A stretch of DNA of 64,000 bases from Parasponia andersonii (taxonomy: Eukaryota; Streptophyta; Magnoliopsida; Rosales; Cannabaceae), in contig JXTB01000415.1 in assembly GCA_002914805.1 (NCBI GenBank), positions 324,710-388,709 on the forward strand. Direction: 5' to 3'. The position numbers were made by a program, and so were the translations under genes. How positions within the stretch are numbered: position 1 is the stretch's first letter; every line of letters begins with the position of its first letter. The notes beneath the pieces are model-generated. The model was given only the letters and a program-made list of their open reading frames with translations. It did no database searches and was not told where the DNA came from. Shown in pieces: positions 59,949-64,000 of this stretch.

Positions 59949-62900
59949 ATGGCCTCAAATCAAAATCAGGAATTGCAACCCGCTATGGATTTAGAATTAG
60001 ACTCACTGAGGAGGCAGCTCTGCCTCCCCGGAGGAGTGACGCTTCAACGAGTTAAGGGTCCTGCAGACTGGTACCTTCGCCCCTGCGCCCCCGAGGGTTC
60101 CATCGTCTTGGACAGGAAGCATCTGGACTGCCTGCGATTCCCTCTTCCTTCCCTAATCCATCAATTTTTTGCCTTGACGGGAATCCATCCGATGCAACTG
60201 AATGCAAACGGGATTATGAAATCGATGGGGCTCTCTGCCCTGTCAGTTATCTATAACATGCATATCGACCTGGAGGTGGTCTTTTATGCTTATAAACTCA
60301 TTCTTATCCCCAAGAAGGGCTCCTACCCCACATTCTATCTCCAGCCGCTGCCTGGGCGCCACATCTTTTGGGGGTTGCTGCGGTCAGACAAATAATGGGA
60401 CTCTCACGCCAGGCTTTATGCCGTTGGAGGGGCGTGGTGCTCCCCTTGGGTGAACGGAGAGCATTTCCAAGTCCCCTCAGTCTTCCTGCAGAGTAAGTAT
60501 TAGACCATGATCTTTGGGTCTGAGTCCTCTCCTGATATTATTGCTCATGTTACTTTGCCCTGTGCAGCCTCAGCAGTAGAAAGCAGGTTTGAACCGCACC
60601 TGTCGGCTGGGCGGCTCAAAATCCTGGAGGGGATCATAATCTTCAGCTCTCCGGGGGAATGCCGGCACATTTAAGCCGTCCTCAACCCCCTAACGATGAA
60701 CCTGATGCCCAGGATGGTCTCGTACCTTCCCTTTCCTTTGGATACCTGGGTCATCACCAAGCACCTGAGGAGTCGACTCGATGCCTCCGCCCTGAACCGA
60801 TTTCGCCAGGACGAAAGCGACCGGATCACCATGGTGAGTCGGCAGGTTGCGGCTTCAAGCCAGCTGGCGGGCACCAACGATCTGGTAGCGCTGTCCAATC
60901 ACGAACTCGAGGAGGCCGTGAAGCTTATGGCCGCGGAGTGCGTCAGGCTTCGCGAGGAAGAAAACGCCGCCCCCAAAAGGGTTAGGGGTAAGTCTATTCT
61001 TAAATCTTTGAATCTTTGTGGGTCGGGCCGCGACTGCAGACTAATATCGTTGTTTATTTTTCGCGGGTTCTGAGACGGGCCCGTCAGCCGACCCCTCTCC
61101 CATAAAGGGAGTGCCACGACATCAAAAGCTTAAGGCAAGGCATCTGCTGGCCTGCGCCTCGTGGTGCATTCGGGAGGAGCCAAATCAGCGGTTCCCCGCT
61201 CCGACGCCGGCAGATCTCCACCCGGGGGACCGTCTGCCCTTCTGATCATGTGCGGGGAAGCGACGACGCCAAGTTCGACTGGGGGATCTGCAGCAGCGAT
61301 CTCCCCCACCCCTGACTCCGGTTCGAAATCGAGCATCGTTAGCCTCGGTGGAGAGATCTCCGAGCTCAGTGGGGGAGTTCCGAGACTGAAATCCAGACTC
61401 TCCTCCCCTCCTCCGGTCCTTACAAAGCGGCAACGCGAGGTCGGCTCATCAAATGAGGAAGAGGGCCGGGTGGAGAAGAGGGGCAGGGACATCTTTTTGT
61501 CCAATAGTGACGATGATGGGGCGACGCTGACCCTTCTAAGGAGGAAGTGGTCAGCATGCGGCGGCCAGTCTAGAGGAGGTGCACCGCCTCCCACTGTGCT
61601 CGACGGCGTTCCTGACGGCTCCGGGCCTTCCTCCGTCTCTATCGCTCCTGCTCTGGAGGCGTGCCCGGCGGACGGAGAGGATGCCCTTATGACCGTCGAG
61701 GAGGGGCCGCGTTCCCCGGGCGTGGATGATGCACAAAGGGATGATCTAGCCACGGAGCCGGAGCTGGAAGCCCTTACTCCAGAGAATGTCGAGCTTGTCA
61801 CCACCCGCACTCTCGCGCAGGTTTGTTACACTTGGGTGCTTTTATGTTTTTCAACGTCTTTGATAAATGCCGACCCCCTCCTTTGTTGCTTAACTTGCAG
61901 CTGTCTGCCATCTGGTCCTTCTACTCTGCTCGCGTCAAGGATCTGACCGAAGAGCTGAGCTCCCGTTCTGCACTAGTCGAGCGCAGCGAGGCCACCCTCG
62001 CCGAATTGAGGTCTGACTTTGATGTATACCGGGGCCTCGAGGAAGCGAGGGTTAGTAGTGCGGTGGCGCACGCCATGAGTGTCGAGAGAGCCAGAAGCGA
62101 GGAGCTAGCTGCGAGATTAGCTCAGGCGGAGGTTGACAGGCTTGCCCAATCCGAAGCCGCCAGGTTGGCTCAGGGCAAGCTGAGGATCAAAGAGCAAGAG
62201 CTCCAGAGTGTGGGGGCAGAGATGGGACTGGCCTTCATCGCTCATGACCAGGTTGTTGAAGACGCCAAGGAAGCGAGGAAAGCCGAGGCGGCGGCCAAGC
62301 TAGACACCCATGCTCTGCAACGCAGACTTGATCGGTCCCATGAGGTAAACCGATATCTCTTTCTGGACCATAAAAATCTGATGGGTGCTCAGGTGGAGAT
62401 ATCTTGTAAACATTGCGCAGACCTCGCTGGTATTAATTCTTTATTGGTCGACTTATCGCAGCGGCAGGCGGAACTCAGACTGGCGGTGCTGAAGGATAGA
62501 CTGGCGGATGCGGAGAAGTTAAAAGCAAGGTACCAGAAGCAGGTGGACGTTCTTTCTGCAGAAAGTTATAGGTCTGGCTGGGAGAATAGAGAATTTGAAA
62601 ACCATGCTGAGGTGGTGACGCCAGACTAATTTGACGATCAGAAAGGCATCGAGAGGGACCATTACTCCATCAAGCACTACATGTAGCAGCTCGAGGACGA
62701 GATCACTGGAGATGCTTGCTGTGGAAAAGGATGGGCCCTCTACATCTGCCCCTGGTGCCGCGGAGCTTATCCTTGTTTCTGGTCTGCCAGATCGAACTCC
62801 AGAAGCCCTGGACATTCAGCCTAGCCTCGGGGTCTCAACCGGTGAAGGGTCTGGTGCGGTCGTCGTATCCAGTGATGAATCTGATCCGGCCACGCCACCC

Positions 62901-63422
62901 TTCTCCGAGGCTGGTCCAAGCGCTGGGGTTGGCCGCGCCTCCTCGGACGGAGGTAACTAGGACCCCAAATTCTGTATATTTGTAAAGCTAATCGTTCATT
63001 GTAACCCTTCAAATAAATGATAAAGAACGCCCCATCATTTTTAGACTATTTTCTTTCGCATCCAACCATTTGTTTAACTGACTGTAAGGACTCGATTTCG
63101 GATCATTAGTGAGCCTTCCTCGGGTCATGATTACTCGGAATGGCTTCGTACATAGGGTGCAAGCTTTGGCTCATCCGGTTTCGCAGAAGTATAACTCTCG
63201 TTATAACTTGTTTTGGCAGAGTTCGACCCTTGCGTGTGGCTAGATTTCTCCCACCCCAAATGGGACCGTGCTCGGAGCCAGCTCCAGAGGTTGGTTGACC
63301 ATTGCTTAGACCCGTCGTTGCAGAGGAGAAGGCCCGGGCTTGGCTCTTATCGGGAACAAACAGGGCATTATCATTCCGATGTCTCTTTAAGAGTCCGCTC
63401 TAAACTTTCGCCTCGCCAGTAG
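59949..63422 (+). pseudogene. Antisense multi-exon gene of element 2
   Basis: Exon 1 59949-60492 (ATG; LDSLRRQLCLPGGVTLQRVK, LDCLRFPLPSLIHQFFALTG, IYNMHIDLEVVFYAYKLIL, GRHIFWGL), exon 2 60568-60987, exon 3 61067-61820, exon 4 61901-62952 and a likely exon 5 63220-63422 (EFDPCVWLDFSHPKWDRARS ... LSPRQ). Borders are GT/AG except at exon 3, where 'cgcgg|gttctgag' replaces the 'cacag' of element 1, so this acceptor is lost. TAA stops at 60393 and 60672 correspond to CAA (Gln) in element 1; TAGs at 62627 and 62684 correspond to CAG. A frame change occurs between 61069 and 61161 and a deletion near 62700. Exon 1 resembles plant PF04195 (putative gypsy-type transposon). Exon 4 is coiled coil (RLAQAEVDRLAQSEAARLAQ). 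An AATAAA follows at 63475. Its product has no known role; nucleic-acid or RNA handling is only a guess. Confidence 0.8.
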
Positions 63423-63539
63423 GGCTCCTGAGTGTTCACCGCCATTACCCGCGTACTTTGTATTTTTAGGACATAATAAATAGGCTTTAATCTTGATTCT
63501 TACTTTCATGTTTGATTTGTCTCTAGACTACTTCCAATG

Positions 63540-64000
63540 GGTAGACTCCAAATCTGTTCATATCTGGACCATAGAAGGATAGATTTTTCCCTGGCTAGTC
63601 TGTTTCCTTTTAATTTTCCGTGTAGCCAAAAGACTCCTTAGGGAGGATCCACCTCCAACAGGTGGATTCTGACCCTGCCTTCCTTTAGTTTTTTGTGAAG
63701 CTAAGAGTGTTCCTACGGGGGTTCGCTGGCTAACTTTTTGGTCACCACGCCCCTTTTTCCTTTGTACGTTTTCTTGGGTCATCGACAAGTGTCTTTACTG
63801 CATGGTTCGACTCCCCGAGTGCGATCGTTTTCGAGTTTTGCTAGCGGGTTTTTGGTGCACAGCTATCTCCCCTTCGCACATTTTCTCGGGTTGTCGACGA
63901 GCGATGTGAGTCCCAGAGTGCGAGCACTTCCGAGGTCTGCTGGCAAGTTTTGGCTTTGCACAGCAGTTTACCCTTCGCACATTTTCTCGGGTCGTCGACG
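63540..64000 (-). repeat. 3' non-coding region of element 2 with ~101-112-bp tandem repeats
   Basis: 'ttttct(c/t)gggt(c/t)(g/a)tcgac(g/a)ag' starts at 63769, 63881 and 63982, giving periods of 112 and 101 bp, with 'gtgcga(g/t)c...ttc(c/g)gag(g/t)t(t/c)tgct(a/g)g' inside each unit. The array continues past the window end. It occupies the same place as the ~70-bp array of element 1 but the unit is unrelated. Confidence 0.75.

Larger units (their letters stand above)
58785..64000 (-). mobile_element. Ty3/gypsy Tat-type retrotransposon, 3' part, reverse orientation (element 2), runs off window
   Basis: LTR (58785-59607), PPT, antisense gene and 3' tandem repeats match element 1 in order but lie in reverse. 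So the element's 3' end is on the left, and gag-pol is beyond the window. Compared with element 1 it is diverged but collinear and has no internal N. It therefore serves as an uninterrupted reference for the antisense gene. Confidence 0.93.

Overview
This is plant nuclear DNA, most likely from a dicot. Coding islands with GT-AG introns sit in very AT-rich intergenic DNA packed with transposon remnants. I cannot name the species. Four host genes can be supported. (1) The 5' half of a minus-strand LMBR1-like membrane protein gene at the left edge. (2) A complete nine-exon SCAI-family gene at 18545-23458. (3) A complete histone H3.3 gene at 49385-50123 with a 5' UTR intron. (4) A WEB-family coiled-coil protein at 52305-54140. 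A 35-codon ORF with a signal-peptide-like start (5889-5996) is speculative.

Mobile DNA makes up much of the rest. A full-length but heavily mutated Ty3/gypsy retrotransposon of the Tat type occupies 27750-41429, bounded by LTRs and a GCTAG target-site duplication. Besides a single-frame gag-pol (28708-34590) it carries a multi-exon antisense gene on its 3' side (40165 down to 35176). A second, related element enters at 58785 in the opposite orientation and runs off the window end; it shows the same antisense gene on the + strand (59949-63422). Comparing the two copies reveals conserved splice sites, a likely fifth exon, a conserved AATAAA and a hairpin that includes the polypurine tract. Other mobile DNA: a hAT remnant with an 8-bp target duplication (54873-56378), a LINE 3' fragment (about 7150-8310), a MITE family found next to (TA)n tracts, two SINE-like units, a long inverted repeat (about 56795-58030), and one minisatellite family present as two arrays of opposite orientation (25600-26460 and 47470-48060).

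Assembly caution: there are four single-N gaps (2048, 31434, 33926, 37009). Two of them (31434 and 37009) are each preceded by a segment that is repeated, slightly diverged, immediately after the N (483 bp and about 1485 bp). The second element lacks the larger duplication. These look like unmerged contig overlaps between retrotransposon copies, not biology. The gap at 2048 probably hides exon 1 of the LMBR1-like gene, and the gap at 33926 removes part of the integrase core.

The host genes look independent of one another. The most unusual content is the antisense gene of the retrotransposons: it converges on gag-pol, has its own introns and poly(A) signal, and ends in a conserved exon.
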